DNA from: Loripinus fragilis
Taxonomy: Eukaryota; Mollusca; Bivalvia; Lucinida; Lucinidae
Direction: 5' to 3'
NCBI GenBank assembly: GCA_964019695.1
Contig: OZ026531.1
Location: 7,697,701 to 7,761,700 of the forward strand
Length of the DNA: 64,000 nt
The number at the start of each line of letters is the position of its first letter. Position 1 is the first letter of the stretch. Positions 20,577-32,140 of the stretch are shown in pieces. Below the pieces are notes generated by a model. That model had not been told where the DNA came from. It searched no databases and saw only the letters and a list, made by a program, of their open reading frames with translations. Made by a program: the position numbers and the translations under genes.

Positions 20577-21389
20577 TTTTTATTTATACCTTTTTAGAAG
20601 ATTTACAGTTAATCAATTTGTTAACCATGCTTCAAGCCGAATCACAATAAAGTAGAAAAAAGACAAAGGGGTATTTGTGACAGAACACCTGGATCACATT
20701 AAAAGAAATTTATTCAGCGTCAAAGTGCGAGGCAAGTGACGTCATAAGCGACGTCATAATTTGCTGATGACGTTACGTAGCATAGGTTACATGCATTGCC
20801 TCACTCACTGAAGAGGGAGGTGTTGAAAATTCAAAATCGAAATATTTCAGCAAATCTGAATCATTTTGGTACCAAAATGTTCCTCATGTTCTAAGAAAAT
20901 GACTACCCACACTTGATGTTTTTGTTCACAATAAGAAAGTTATAGGCGTTTGAACTTTCAAAATGAGCTGCATTAAGTAAATGGAAAAGTCAGAGGTGAT
21001 CCAAAAAACGCTACAGTGAAAATATAGGCTGATATCAATCACTAGTCATTGATATCATATCATTTCACTAGTGATTGATGTCACTTTTATTTTTTTTGAT
21101 ATGCATTGATTTCACTGCTAACCATAAAATTAAAAAAAATAATATAGGACCAAAGTAAATTTTCAGTTTCGACTGATTTGTATTGATGTTCACTTGTTGA
21201 GTTCTGTTACTTAGATACGATTCGTACCTGTTTTACCTGTTAAAAAGGTAATTTATGATCTACCAGATCAATCGATAGCCTTGTGGAAGTCTACCTAAAC
21301 ACAACCAACAATAACCACATCATTTAATTTATTGCTGGTAACCATGTATCTGTCGTTAGAATTAGAGCAGATTGTTGACTTGCCAGATC
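20577..21389. other. Intergenic DNA, no gene supported
   Basis: A small palindromic stretch around 21040-21085 (CACTAGTCATTGATATCATA...) is the only structure noticed. Confidence 0.35.
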
Positions 21390-21715
21390 AAAAATAGCAA
21401 GTGAGTATGATCAGGAAATACCACAATCACAAACTGCAGACAAACCTATGGCACCGCTAGGCAGAGCCACACATCAATCACGAGACATCAGGAAGACAAA
21501 CCAAGCAAAGCAACCAGCTCTCTCTTCCCCATCAAGATGATTGCTAAACTAGAAGGGACATAAAGTAACGTACAACAAAACTTAGAACAATTACAGACTC
21601 CCACAATGGGAGTAACAATAAACAACAAGTCAACAACAACAGAACCACTGCCTTAGAACGGACACAGCCTAAGCCGCCAGGGGGATTAATGCACATTACT
21701 GGTACGAAATCTTCG
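21390..21715 (-). mobile_element. Retroelement family 2, 3' fragment
   Basis: Reverse complement of the sequence at 33330-33664, sharing GGGGAAGAGAGAGCTGGTTG and the outer end TGGTATTTCCTGATCATACT. Also matches 22600-22935 on the opposite strand. Confidence 0.75.
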
Positions 21716-22599
21716 CCCTAGATTCTGATTTGATTTAAAAAGGTGATGTCGAGTTAAGTACGACATAAGTTTCATATATGAGTCCACTTTTTTTTAAAGT
21801 TTCGGTAATATTGAAATCAGTGTATAGTTATGGCATCAGGGGACATTTTTCGAATTTGGGGATAGACGAATTTTAGCAAATTCTAGTATAGGGGTCAAAA
21901 TATCATATTTTGATTTTAAAATAATGATATATGAGCTTATTTCAGCTAAAAAGCCACAAGGAGATGTATTTCTACTAGTTTGAATGAAATACTTAACTAA
22001 AACTTCCTAGCTTATAGCCCTGCTTGTGGTAAAGGACATCGCGTCAGTTGCAGTTGACAGTTGTTTCCAGTGTCTTGAATTCCGAGAGATTTTGCGAAAA
22101 AGTTAACTGGTTAGAAAAGTTTCCCCTATTGATTTTGAATATTGTGTAATATTGATCTACAGACTGAAAGTGAGTAATAGGGCATTTGACATGCAGGTAA
22201 CTTTCATTTTCTATATAAGTTGTGTTGGGGTCAGTGTATTTTCACCATTGAAAACGTGTTGATGGGGATATAACAAATACTCCACTGGTACCTGGGTTTG
22301 GGCCATAGGGTCTTTGTTTTTAATTTTCCAGACATTGACTCTTGTGGGGCGTAAGACGAGGTAGGAAGTGAGTTGATGCGCTTATTTGTTGAGAAGGTAT
22401 TAAGTTGTTTTTTTTTTTAAAAGTATGCGTTAGCAGACCAAAAGGTCCTCAAAAGAACCGTCCCGTGTTGCCTATTTAGTTTGTGTTTTGCTCCTGATTT
22501 GTACAGGGGTTTTACTTTGGCATGTTTCTAAATTGAGAGGAATGGCCAGAAGTAATACTTTTGTTGATGCTAAACATCATTCTGGGTGACCGAGCATAG
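21716..22599. other. Spacer between inverted retroelement-2 fragments
   Basis: No gene supported. A CTCAAAAGAACCGTC half-hairpin is present near 22446. Confidence 0.35.
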
Positions 22600-22935
22600 G
22601 GACAATTTTTTACAGTTGTTGGTACCAGTAAAATGCATTTAAGCCCGGGCAGTGAATTAGAATGTTGTCCCTTCTAAGGCGGCGGTTCTGTAATTGATTT
22701 GTTATTGATTGTTGCTCCCATTGTTGGAGGATCTGTGTTTGTTCCATATTTTGTTGTGTAATGCTTTGTGTCCGTTCTAGTTTTACAATCATCTAGATTG
22801 GGAAGAGAGAGTTGGTTATTTTACTTTGTTTGTCCTCCTGTAGTCTTGTGGTGCTTACTGTTCATTGGCTCTTCCTTACTGTGCCAGGTGTTGATCTGCA
22901 GTGTATGATTTCCTGATCATACCCATTTGATTTTT
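22600..22935 (+). mobile_element. Retroelement family 2, 3' fragment
   Basis: Shares GGTACCAGTAAAATGCATTT, TTGGGAAGAGAGAGTTGG and ATTTCCTGATCATACCC with the other two fragments. 5'-truncated, non-coding. Confidence 0.75.
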
Positions 22936-23603
22936 TGATTCTATGTAGTCCAAGCATGTTGTTTTCGTACCACCCATCAATGAAAGAAAGGAAGCTACAA
23001 ATGAACAATTTATTAGGGTGTATCAAAAGAAAAGAAAAATCGCCAGTCGTTTTCGAATTCCTGAAATCGGTTAGGTGCCTAAAGCACTTTCTGTAGATTA
23101 TTCTGCTAGGACGCCCATGGTCGCCGATCTTTGGTATAGTGGTAAAGCTTTTGTATTCAAGTGGCACAGAGGCAATATCGTGTCGGCGCCTGCGCTGTTG
23201 GTATGACACTGCCCACTCCAGCTTGCCAAGGTTCACTTCATTATTATAGGGACATCGACATAAATCATCTACAAAACGATAAAAAATATAAGAAAACTAG
23301 AAATGATGTTTATGAAACACTATGCCCCAAACCCTTTGCTTGTCAAGAATTAAGGGTTCATAACACAAGCGGGATCATCTTAAGTTTTAAGCTTCTAGCC
23401 ATACTACTCATCATCTTCTATCTGCTGACCTAATTTGAACTAAAATAAAAAAATAGTTGCACCCAGTAATCAGCTGACAAATTTGAAGCTGCTAGCTATA
23501 AAATGTTTCGAGATGCATGTATTTACTAAAGTTTTCAATGCCCAAGTTAACTTAAAAAATAAAATCACTTTTTTTATTTTCACCAGGTAACCTACACATC
23601 ATA
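22936..23603. other. Unassigned DNA with overlapping opposite-strand frames
   Basis: A minus-strand frame (22862-23236) and a plus-strand frame (23161-23433) overlap. The first is Arg-rich (YQQRRRRHDIASVPLEYKSF). I recognise neither, and no splice-site pattern decides between them. Confidence 0.3.
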
Positions 23604-23762
23604 GCGATTAATACACAAGCGATCTATCGATTCTAAGTCCCAAATAACTTTGTAAACAAAACATGATGTCACTGTCACTCTTGGCTGGCAGGACAGTAAG
23701 TCCGTTATAACTTTGTAAACAAATCAATACGTCACTGTAACTCTTGGCTGGCAGGAGAGTAC
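23604..23762. mobile_element. MITE family A, right-end fragments in tandem
   Basis: The right half of MITE A (ending CACTCTTGGCTGGCAGGACA at about 23696) is followed directly by a second right end (CTCTTGGCTGGCAGGAGAGT). The left halves are missing. Confidence 0.75.
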
Positions 23763-24149
23763 ATTAATTGCGTTATAACCTTTTTGCCAGGTCGGCACGT
23801 AAAGAGCAAACTTTCAATCTCATGGACGGATACAGATGTCGGAAAACTTCTGAATCCGCCCCTAAAATTGAAATTGACAACTAGTAAGATTTTCCTGTGT
23901 TGCAACTTCTATATTCATTAAATATCAAACTTAATCTTACCAAAATTTTCGCAAAGAGCATGGCAAATCCAGATGAAAATATATAGCTTCACTTCAATGA
24001 CCCCTTGCTTCCCACCAAGCTAACAAACTTAGACGTACTTAAGTAGTTGGAGTCAATTTTACCATACATGATAATATTCTGTATAATGGTACCCTACCAT
24101 TTGTGTCGCTCTCTTGATATTATTCTTTGATATATTTTTACGCTATACT
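23763..24149. other. Intergenic DNA, nothing recognised
   Basis: No supported feature. Confidence 0.35.
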
Positions 24150-25433
24150 TTTTGGTGAACTTATTACAGGTAATCTAAAAGTCATTCCTGACGCTAGAGT
24201 TCGCAATATTATTTCTAAAGGTCCTAAATATAGATTTCCCTCTAATATTGATTTCTCTAAATGTCGTAGAGAGATCGTTGCTTTTTAAATGACTTTAGTA
24301 ATTGTTGGTGCAAACGGGAAAATGTTGAACCTGATGCCTTGAAGGAATGGAAGATTAACATTTTTAAAATAATTGATACTCGTATTTCATTTTACTCTCG
24401 TAATACACATCTTTTGCCCCCTAAAGCTAATTCTTCTTTTCATCATCTTAAACGAGGTATCCAGGATTTCATATGAACTATGTTTTGGTTACAGCAGATA
24501 AAGCTTCTTACAATGTTGTAGTTGTTTGACGATTGCATTATATTAATACTCTTAAGCGTGAGCTTGTTGACACTAATGCCTATAAACTGTAGCCTTCTTT
24601 GAGTGAGAGGGTTATTGTTGATGGGCATGGTTGTCATACAGCCCTACATTTTGGTGTCAAAGCTAAAGAAAATCAAGACAAAGTTTCTACGTTGTGCTGG
24701 TTACCTAAACTCCATAAAAAACCATATAAAGCAAGATTTATTGCTAATTCTAGCTCTTGTACGACAACAGAACTTTCTAAATTGTTAACCTCGTGTCTTA
24801 CAGCTGTTAAAAAACATGTTATCAAATATTGTGAAAAGGTATATGAGAGATACGGTAAAACCATATTTTGGTCTATTACAAATTCAGGTGAAATTTTAGA
24901 TAAACTTAAAGCTAGAGATTTCACTGCGACCAGATTATCTACTTATGATTTTTCTACTCTTTACACTACCTTACCTCATAATTTAATTAAAGATACTTAT
25001 TGATCTTATTGAAAGAACCTTCCAGAGAGAAGGCTCTCCTTACCTTGCATGTAATGACAGAAATGCATTTTTTACTTCAGAAAAACCTAAAAAATATCAT
25101 GCATGGTCGTGTCAAAATGTATGTGATGCGCTTTTCTTTTTGTTGGACAACATTTTTATTCGATTTGGCACCAAGCTCTATAGACAAGTAGTAGGGATTC
25201 CTATGGGCAGTAATTGTGCTCCCCTGGTTGCAGATTTATTCCTATTTGTTATGAGATGGACTTTATGATGTCTCTTTCTGATGATAAGCAGCCTGATGTT
25301 ATTGATGCGTTTAACACTACTTCCAGATATTTGGACAATATTTTAAATATTAATAATGTTTATTTGGACAATATGGTTAGTCAAATATAGCCTTCAGAGC
25401 TCCAACTGAATAAAGCCAATGCCTCTGATACTG
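24150..25433 (+). pseudogene. Penelope-like family 1 reverse transcriptase, broken copy
   Basis: Covers the middle of the RT ORF. In order: VIPDARVRNIISKGPKYRFP, a WLPKLHKKPYKARFIANSSS motif (near 24699), DFSTLYTTLPHNL (about 24945-24985) and a GIPMGSNCAPLVADLF stretch (near 25196). The YLDDILNI-type catalytic box near 25330 has lost its second acidic residue (YLDN). Several frameshifts and stops break it, for example around 24285, 24530 and 25000. The ADK box plus the LPK-HK motif points to a Penelope-like RT rather than LTR or LINE types. It is cut at 25433 by an inverted copy of the same family. Confidence 0.85.
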
Positions 25434-26322
25434 AAAGTAAGTAATGGTGCAAAGATCAGGAATCGATACAATCAAGTACCACACCTGACCCAGGATACCA
25501 ATGGGAAAGTGACAAACTCACAGAAGACACCACAAACGAGAGCCAAGAGGTCAGCTCTTTCCCAGCAGGTGACCACAAAGCACATATAAACAGACGCGCA
25601 CAAAACATTGCAAACACAAGACAGAACAAAAACATAAAAGATCCACAAAAGAAGTACCGCCTTGGAACGGTCAGTAAAATATTTTACTGGAGGGCTTAAA
25701 CTGGTTTAACGGCGCCAACCTCACCCTTAATTCAGATGTGGATCAAGACACATAGATATTTGGTTTGCATGAAAGACCCCTAACTTATCAATGCATCATC
25801 TCCTAAAACATATAAATCAAGATATAACAAGGAGATAAAGCAAGGATAAGGACTCAACAGTAAATTAAACTGAATACCGGAGCACAGAAATCTAACAGGT
25901 AAACCCCGGTGGGCCCGACAAACAGCCAAAGCATCAGGCCCCTACCATCTCATCAATAGATAAGTCTTTAAGTCGGAACCATCATAGAGTCTGAAGTCCT
26001 ACCTACCGGCGTGCAATTAAAGAGGAAAGCAAAGTTGCCAACTGTGATTGGGTTGACTACCAAGCATGCAGTCTGTTGCAATACATTAATGTTATAGCCA
26101 ATCTTTTTATAATGGGAAATTATTTTAATGAACTGTGCTGAAAAATTATTAGAGCCAACAATCTTCTTCAACTTATACACCAAGTCACCATAGAAATCAG
26201 GTTCCGAAAGTCCTTGGCGCAAGAGAGATTCAAGTCCAACTTGGAATTTAGAAATCAAATCATAGTATCGTCTATAAAATTTTGAAAATGTTTTGCGAAG
26301 TTTATGATACCGATAGCCTTAA
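25434..26322 (-). mobile_element. Penelope-like family 1, inverted 5'-truncated copy
   Basis: Begins at the outer 3' end (CAAAGATCAGGAATCGATAC complement) and runs through the 3' untranslated region to a 96-residue C-terminal coding piece at 25968-26258 (ISKFQVGLESLLRQGLSEPD ... NPITVGNFAFLFNCTPVGR). It sits where the plus-strand copy stops, so it probably inserted into that copy or arose by fold-back priming. Confidence 0.85.
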
Positions 26323-26469
26323 ATAGTCCCCAAATAAAGAAATCGATAGATAATTTCATTAGCTCTTTTACATGCATAAGTATATAATAAAAATATTATA
26401 ATGGGCTCTGGCTGATACGGTCTACTCGGGCTGAGATCAGGGCTGGGATCAAAAAAGCCGTGTAATAAT

Positions 26470-26512
26470 CTATATGTATCGATTCCTGATCTTTGCACCC
26501 TTACATACTTTG
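26470..26512 (+). mobile_element. Penelope-like family 1, 3' tip only
   Basis: About 40 bases identical in kind to the family end (TGTATCGATTCCTGATCTTT then GCACCCTTACATACTTT). Confidence 0.7.
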
Positions 26513-26871
26513 ATTATCAGAGTTGTTTTGTCTGTGCTGCGTGGCGGCCCTAAAAAGTCTCCCCGCACTTTCATTAAATGCTCTTATTTTCCAATCCTCA
26601 GGATTGTGTGTACTATCTCCTTCCATTATTCCTGTCCCTGGATATCCTCTATGTTTTGTACCGCATTTTAGATCACTAGACGACAGATTTTCATACCCCG
26701 TTGTATAACTTCTGCTTTCTATATACCTGTGGACTTGTATTAGCCATTTGGATTAACGCTTGCATTTGTTATGCCTTCCTTTGCTTTTAAGGACTCATAT
26801 TAATACTGGCTTGTCATTCTAATAACCGGTGCGTTGATTGCTTGTCTTGGGATGGTACTTTCCCACACAAC

Positions 26872-28225
26872 TTTTAATGATAAGAACGAAAATAACAAAA
26901 TTACATTTATATCCCATTAGTTTACATTCGGCGTCCTCTGTTCTGCTTTAATGATAATATATACCATGAAGGCAACGTTTCTAAAATGCCAGATTTTGAT
27001 GTTTTTTCTGTTTTGGAATGTAAAAAACGTAAAAGTAGATCTCATGGTAAACGTAAAAATGGCAACATTAAGCGCAAAAATTGTACTGAAAAACGCTTAA
27101 ATACTTCTCTAAAGGATCTTTATTTGGCTTTAGCTAATCATGGTTGGCATGTCTTATTTTCATTTTTAAGTTCCTTGCCTATCTCAGTTTTACACAATTT
27201 AGAGTTAGAGGCTAATAAACTTTACGATAGAGCAAACAAATTATATAAAGCAGCACTCCTTACAAGGTGTTATGTTCAACATTTTCTTAGTCCTTATATC
27301 GATTCTGAGGTCAACCATAAACGACATTTTATCAAAATTCCATTCATTAACAAAGGTATTGAGTTTATTGTTTTACATAGTATCTTCAAGGATAATTTAG
27401 TGATTTCATCTATTCCAAATTACTTTAATAATTCTGAAACTCCTATCATTTGTTATAAATATAACAAACCAGTTAGGTCTGCTATATTTAGCTTTAATAA
27501 AATTGTAAATGATTTAGATATAGATTCCAATACTCCTGCCTCCTGAGAATGTAAAAATTCTTTTGTTTATATCCCTCTGCAGGGCATGTTATTACAGGTA
27601 ATCTAAATGTCATTCCTGACGCTAGAGTTCGCAATATCATTTCTAAAGGTCCTAAATATAGATTTCCCTCTAATATTGATTATTCTAAATGTCGTAGAGA
27701 GATCACTGCTTCTTTAAATGACTTTAGTAATTGCTGGTGCAAAAGGGAAAATGTTGAACCTGATGCCTTGAAAGAATGGAAGATTAACATTTTTAAAATT
27801 ATTGATACTCGTATTTCATTTTACTCTCGTTATACACATCTTTTGCCTCCTAAACCTAAATCTTCTTTTCGTCATCTTAAACGAGGTATCCAGGATTTTC
27901 ATATGAACTATGTTTTGGTTCCAGCAGATAAAGCTGCTAACAATGTTGTAGTTGTTTGACGATTGTATAATATTAATACTCTTAAGCGTGAGCGTGACTT
28001 TAGTAATTGTTGGTGCAAATGGGAAAATGTTGATTCTGATGCCTTGAAAGAATGAAAGATTAACATTTTTAAAATTATTGATACTCGTATTTCATTTTAC
28101 TCTCGTAATACACATCTTTTGCCGAACTATGTTTTGGTTCCAGTAGATAAAGCTGCTAACAATGTTGTAGTTGTTTGACGATTGTATTATATTAATACTC
28201 TTAAGCGTGAGCTTGTTGACACTAA
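26872..28225 (+). pseudogene. Penelope-like family 1, 5' part of the large nested copy
   Basis: This is the only copy with the N-terminal ORF. Frame 26986-27546 starts MPDFDVFSVLECKKRKSRSH (very basic), continues KRLNTSLKDLYLALANHGWH and stops at a TGA. After a stop and a frameshift the sequence continues as VIPDARVRNIISKGPKYRFP and NYVLVPADKAANNVVVV (27768-27959). The ADKA..NVVV box is the Penelope-type N-terminal RT motif. About 28003-28225 repeats the 27710-27990 segment as an internal duplication with a deletion. The copy is interrupted at 28225 by a 4.5-kb element and continues at 32748. Confidence 0.85.
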
Positions 28226-29156
28226 TAGCTAGGAGGCTAAGAGCCAAGACTGTGCTATTCCAGATACAAGCATGAAACTTTCCACATTTGTTAAGGTTGG
28301 TGAGCTGATGATTTTTAGATATAGAACCACCTCGACAAATTTCCACTGAGCATGAGCAAGGCAAAATTAACTTCTGTTATAGAAAATTTGGTCTCACTTG
28401 ACTACACAGACCGATATTTGCGTTTAACATGGTAATAAATCGACCCACTAAATCTCTGGATGTCCTAAAAGACATTAACAAATATATTTTAAAATATTTT
28501 TCATAATTACGCATGCGCAAACTAACTAATACTTCCTGTTATCTCGTTTGATGGTGTCAAAACGGGAGAAACCATTGAATAAATGGAATACTTATATCTT
28601 TCGACTGCGAAATAAATGTGTTTCTGCAAAATCATTTTTCCAATATTTTTTGCTGCGCATGCATTCACTGTACTAGAACAGTGCAGTCATCGTGGGTCGG
28701 TTGCAGTTGATGAGGGCATACACCATATTACTTTGGTTTATTGTGATCCATTCTATGAGCTAGTTCTTTACAGCTATTAATTCTCATGATGATGTTTTAA
28801 GTTGCAATGGTAGTCCATTCTGGGACAATTGGAGCCTTTAAATCATAAGACTAGATAAGTGCCAGCCTATTTCTGGATAGTCAGTGGGATTTTTTATGTG
28901 TACGAAAAGTGTTCACAGATTAATGAGACAATATTTTAGTCATTAGTTCATAAGAATACAAGTAAGTGAATGTTTTGCATATTTCTGTTTATCTTTTGTG
29001 AAGTCGCAAACCATTTTGTAGCTGTACGCAAAATTTAAGTAGTCAAGGGGATTGTTCTAGTAGTCGAGGGTCTAAATATAATCAGTTTGTATGCAATCTA
29101 TGAGCCGGTCACTGGACCAGAACAGCCGGTATATGTAGTTCTATGCGTACAGTATG

Positions 29157-29430
29157 AAAGTAAGAAAGGGGGCAAAGATCAGGAATCGATACAATCAAAC
29201 ACCACACCTGACCCAGGATACCAAATGGGGAAAAAACAACCACAATTTAACACCACAAACGAGAGCCAAGAGGTCAGCCCTTTCCCAGCAGGTGACCACA
29301 AGGCAGCAATGAGCAGACGCGAAAGCATGACAAACACAATACAGAAATAACACAAATGATCCACCAAAGAAGTACCTCCTTGGAACAGTCAGTAAAAATA
29401 TTTTACTGGAGGGCTTAAACCAGTTTTGCT
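29157..29430 (-). mobile_element. Penelope-like family 1, 3' fragment inside the 4.5-kb element
   Basis: Runs from the outer 3' end (CAAAGATCAGGAATCGATAC) to the TATTTTACTGGAGGGCTTAA stretch. Non-coding; a frame here is only chance. Confidence 0.8.
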
Positions 29431-29969
29431 TGAATATCTTTAAAATTGCCCTGCCCTCAGATTTCGAACTTTTGCGCGTAAAGTACTAATCTTTTGCATT
29501 TTATCTAGACTAACTAAAGTAAGCATATATTCCAGAACATAAACAAACATGCCTTCCATCCTTTTATCAGGAAAAAATATCAACTTTTTGGCATAACGCA
29601 GGTGCTGTATCAACTAACGCTTAACTCACATAAATCTTTGTTAAGCAGATACATAGCTGGATATATAAGTGACAATAATAAGCACAGAATGTATTCAAAA
29701 GTAAATATTGGCAAAAAATATTACCCTTTTCAACAGCCAGGTACACTTAAACGGTATATCTTGTGCCCCCATCGACAGAAGCCAACCCGCGATGGCCATG
29801 CTGTTCGAGTACAGTGGTTCTCTAGCGCAGCATTTGGCATGAATGAATTTCTCTTGTTATGCTGGGGATATGCATGGTTTACCCATCATGTTCTTTAAAT
29901 GACTACATACCGTAATGTAACTTCGACTGTAACTCATGTTATGGAGTGTTTGGCTGTCTTTTGTTTGTT

Positions 29970-30102
29970 TTTATGATTTGATTCTTTACGTCCCATCAAC
30001 GATCTTTCAGTTAAACAGGGACGGGTCTTCCTTGGTTGAACCAGTACTAAGCTAGGATAGATGTGTCTTGCTCAAGGACCACAACGTAGGGACACCGGTG
30101 AG
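29970..30102 (-). mobile_element. SINE family 1 fragment inside the 4.5-kb element
   Basis: Complement of the SINE body and tail (CTAGTACTGGTTCAACC... and GGGACGTAAAGAATCAAATC) with part of the head (CACCGGTGTCC). Confidence 0.8.
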
Positions 30103-30354
30103 TCTTTTGGACTTATGTCTATGCATTGTTTATGCGTTTATTTTTGATTACCTTGTACCTGGGCCAAGATGACAAGATTATGTTGATCTTATATATAAAA
30201 CGCGTACATTTTCAAAGTGGCATTTAACCAAGAGAGCTGGCAATATGTAAGATAATCTGTGTATATATACTGATATTCCACAGCTTCTCAAAGGATTTCC
30301 AGTCCTTTAACATCACCTATTTTAAAAACAATCATCAATTTACAGAAATTTAGT

Positions 30355-31142
30355 GTTCAAAGGTGCCACAACAGGCACAAAGGGTTTTACACTGGAGAGC
30401 TGTATTTCTACTTCTGCAACCTCGAAGACAGTCATATCTCACAAGGTCAAGGGAAGATTTTGAGCATTGTGGTAGTGTGGTCCAAAGTGGACTGTACATT
30501 CCAGTGTCTAGTTCTATCTATCACAGTTTGCTGGACTTGGTAATCATTTCCCCTGTTCTAGTACTGACCTTAACACACGAGCCTTGATATGCTGCCTTTA
30601 AATATGATGGTACAAAACCACCTTTGTAAGGGCTGTCATTTCATGGAACAAACCTGGTTTGGTAAACAAATTTTATCTAGCCATGTCTATGTTCATGTAG
30701 GTGCTTGCTTGTTTTATCATACAGTACTGTGATGAATCATTCAATGGTGCAGAGGTATACTGTAGGTGGCTTTTCAGGGAGAGAGTTTCTGGGTTGGGTA
30801 TGGTACTTGATTGTATCGATTCCTGATCTTCGCACCCTTACTTACTTTCATTTATACAAAATACCCAGTTAGAGCTGGAAAGCTTACCCACCGTTTTCCA
30901 CGACCAAGGAGAATTATTGCACCCTGTGAGTGAATGAAAAAAGCAAGACAATTTGATTTCACGCCAAAGATAGCAGCGATTTTTGCCAACCCCGCAGTTC
31001 ATCCACTCACAACTGTTGCATCACAGGTATGACCAGAACTACTACATCAGTATCAACAACGCAATTGCTTATCTTCTTGTTAGACCTTTAGCTGCTTTCG
31101 TAGCACGAGCAAATATTTTTGTATCTGCCACCTCATGCAAAC
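30355..31142 (-). pseudogene. FEN1/PIN-like nuclease-type protein of a mobile element, remnant
   Basis: Read on the minus strand over several frames. HEVADTKIFARATKAAKGL lies at about 31085-31135, followed by CVVDTDVVVLVIPVMQQL (about 31010-31060). FFHSLTGCNNSPWSWKTVGK is near 30880-30940, and after an inserted 50-bp retroelement tip come LPSPAN and the Cys-rich YDCLRGCRSRNTALQCKTLC (about 30360-30430). The order 'E-ADTxI ... DTDVVVL ... FHxLTGCxx ... LPSP ... CxxGC...C..LC' matches a protein type I know from many copies in invertebrate genomes. The acidic motifs and the glycine/cysteine hairpin recall the PIN/FEN1 nuclease fold; that link is inference. Stops and frameshifts make it dead. The second acidic site of the usual TGCDT motif is Asn here. 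Confidence 0.55.
30798..30848 (+). mobile_element. Penelope-like family 1, 3' tip
   Basis: GTACTTGATTGTATCGATTC followed by CTGATCTTCGCACCCTTACT is the family's terminal sequence. It interrupts the nuclease-type pseudogene on the other strand. Confidence 0.75.
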
Positions 31143-32085
31143 AAGGCGCAAATGAAGGCATATCGAAAGCTGGACACACTAAGACCGAGCTTTTTCTCCC
31201 GTTGAGTGCAGGGTTCTCTCTAGAGTATTGTCACACTCTCCCGGTGCAGCACCTGATCTCTATCTGTGGTTATTGTTTCGAAGTTGGCATATCTTAAGTC
31301 CAGGAGACACAGCAGTTGGAAAGATAATGAAATAGTTTATTGTAACCTTCTGACTAGAAATCTTGCCAGTTTTTCGGTAGGACAGTTATTTGATGGACCA
31401 ACCCACCGGTGAATGTCGTCTCCTTTTTTTCCCCTTTTTGATGTGTTTAAACTGTCTGTCTAACATGTGCCGCACACTTAATCCGCTCGATCAACTGCAC
31501 AATAAGTGGATATTACGAAACGCTTTAAAACATCGTTTGTATACTGCGCAATGAACAGTGCTAGCCCCTACAACTTTAAGTATCTGAACAATGGAGGCTC
31601 CATCCAAAATGACAACACTGACTCCAAATATGAAATCTTTTACGGGCGGACCAAATGCCCCGAAGCCAGTCAGTAGCTTCACAACCCAAACTATGAGGCA
31701 TATCAGGCATCCCCCAACAAAAATTTAACGTTATCATACCCACATAAAATAGACTGGCGTAGACTAACTTATGTTTGGTATGGTTCGTTTAATGGAAGTA
31801 AGACACTTGAAATATACATATACAGTTCACTGACAGTTTGGAGACAGTCCATCGACAGACAATAATGTGAGGTCTGTGAGTTCAAGCAAGGCAGAATATA
31901 TGTGACTGCCTACCTGTGTGTCTGTCTGTTTTTCTGTCTGTTTTTCTATGAAAAAGGTATATTGCCATTGGTCAGTGACCTATATAAGCTACGTCACTAC
32001 CTTGGCTTAAAACATAACTTTTTCAGAGACGTCCCCAAGTCAAAACAATCCAAATTGAATATGTGGTGGTGACTTTGGACCACCC
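31143..32085. other. Interior of 4.5-kb element, no assigned gene
   Basis: Likely the upstream part of the minus-strand pseudogene or a partner ORF, but I could not recognise motifs. A minus-strand frame at 31491-31682 is unassigned. Confidence 0.35.
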
Positions 32086-32140
32086 TGTTAGCTCAGGTGA
32101 TAAGCGCGTCTGTCCAGTGTTCCAAGGGATTTGAGCCTGA
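32086..32140 (+). mobile_element. tRNA-like SINE head fragment
   Basis: TTAGCTCAGGTGATAAGCGC resembles an A box and GGGATTTGAGCCTGAGC a decayed B box. No tRNA body or acceptor stem forms, so it is not called a tRNA gene. Confidence 0.45.

Noticed and set aside
22862..23433. Arg-rich minus-strand frame and overlapping plus-strand frame
   Set aside because: The minus frame runs into a retroelement end; neither has recognisable domains. Kept only as unassigned DNA.
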